Shown here piece after piece: positions 62,813-64,000 of a DNA stretch of 64,000 nucleotides; positions within the stretch are counted from its first letter, which is position 1, and each line of letters starts with the position of its first letter. The notes below the pieces were generated by a model that worked only from the letters and a program-made list of their open reading frames with translations, did no database searches and had not been told where the DNA came from. Origin of the DNA: Crotophaga sulcirostris (taxonomy: Eukaryota > Chordata > Aves > Cuculiformes > Crotophagidae); contig VYZB01000116.1 of assembly GCA_013397455.1 (NCBI GenBank), forward strand, positions 898,501 through 962,500, given 5' to 3'. A program made the translations under genes and the position numbers.

Positions 62813-64000
62813 GAACTGGTCATTTGGGGTTTCCCAGTCACAGAAGAAGGAGGGTAGGAGAAAGAAAGATCAGTTCTTTTGTCATAGAGCATAAACAGAG
62901 AGCAGTGAAAGTGGGTGAAAACCGGGGTCTAGGGGACCTGAGGTCCCAATAGTGAAATTCATCCAGATGAAGGACAATTGTTTTTGTAAATTGAACCTTT
63001 CTCCATTATTCCTACAGAAGGATCCTTGACCACACCCAGCCCCCATCATATATAAAGGATATAATCCCTCTTTCCCAAAAACTTATTAGGAGGATCAGAA
63101 AGTCATTGCCAGGAACGTAGCAGTCGTGGGAACTGTGGTCAGCTGGGTACTTCTGGCAGGGCCAGGGAAGGCAACATGACTGCTCACCATCCCATCTCAG
63201 ACCACTTCAACTGGCCACAGACATTCCTGCTGCTGGGTCACAGCAGATGGTGTGAGACAATAAGTATCAGGTGGCAGGTATAATTTATCTTCGAAGCTGA
63301 GGAACTAGAAAGGCACATTAGGTCATTTCTTCTCAGCTGTATGTCTTTGTACAGCCAATTTCTAGCCAATTATAACCGATTTCTTAACCAGCTTTTGTTA
63401 TACAATAGAACATTAAATTAGCAAGCCTAAATTATGACACTTAGCAAAGTGTAACCCAAAAGCAGCATATGAAGCTTTATATTTTGTGACATTTTTGTGT
63501 ATGTGCTAGGATGGGCATGAGTGCTGCCCCGAGTGCTGTAGGCTGCAGCATATGGTGTCTCACCTGGAGGAGCTGCTTGTACAGTCAAACATGCAGCTGC
63601 AGGCTTGAGCTTGGTACCAGACACTAAGAATCAGCCCAATATAGGTGTGTCACCTTGAATGCACCCAGCACCATGTTGTTTAATCTCGTTATATTTCTCC
63701 CCTTTGATCACTTTGTTGTAGATTAATTTAATTTCTCAGTAGCTAATTTAGAGCATTGTACAAGGCAGTTCTCCATGCTCATTATATGGGACTTTCCTCC
63801 TCTCTTTCAGTTAAAGTTTGCCTCCCTCTTGCTTTTGGTTCATTTTCATGAGTGTGTTAATTACTTTCAGTTATATTACTTGGAAACCCATTAGTGCATT
63901 TTCATTAAGCACAGTATTTTGTGCTGTTTCCACGATGTGTATAATTTATCCCTTTTATTTTCCCCAAGTTTGGGCAGTGAGGATTTGAGGGACGTGTTGC

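Overview
This window is vertebrate, most likely avian, nuclear DNA lying wholly inside one large split gene on the + strand. The protein is recognisable as KLHL29 (Kelch-like family member 29). Bird origin is inferred from several CR1 (chicken-repeat-1) LINE fragments with their typical 3' ends and octamer tails, from a few old MIR-like SINE relics, and from the absence of recognisable Alu or L1 elements. CR1 is also common in crocodilians and turtles, so a non-bird sauropsid is not fully excluded. No bacterial, viral or CRISPR-like content was seen.

Gene layout: six internal coding exons are supported, at 13999-14137, 29397-29596, 36001-36260, 48944-49142, 51789-51971 and 54706-54886. All have AG acceptors and GT donors, and their phases join to give 386 continuous codons counted from the Met at 14001. 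In order they encode the BTB/POZ domain (exons 1-2 of this set), the 3-box/BACK domain (exons 3-4), a short linker, Kelch blade 1 (exon 5) and the start of the following Kelch blade (exon 6). The long low-complexity N-terminal region expected in KLHL29, the promoter, the remaining Kelch exons and the 3' UTR are not found here and should lie upstream and downstream. The product is expected to be a substrate adaptor for a Cullin-3 ubiquitin ligase. That role is inferred from the BTB-BACK-Kelch family; no substrate can be read from the sequence.

The other ~98% is intronic. The first 38 kb is almost free of recognisable CR1, holding one ~70-bp scrap. The last 26 kb holds all the larger copies: four antisense copies of ~0.4-0.8 kb, a sense-strand copy at 62.57 kb and an old divergent copy at 40.6 kb. 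One antisense CR1 begins only ~20 bp after the splice donor of the first Kelch exon. Other structure: a near-perfect 159-bp tandem duplication ending ~170 bp before the BTB exon, a single N flanked by a perfect 18-bp direct repeat (probable contig join), an 11-bp inverted repeat whose arms resemble PBX/HOX sites, and a 38.0-40.5 kb block with unusually few stop codons.

I found no convincing new biological system. The findings concern gene structure, repeat history and candidate regulatory DNA. All family assignments come from reading the sequence and recalling the families; no database search was run.
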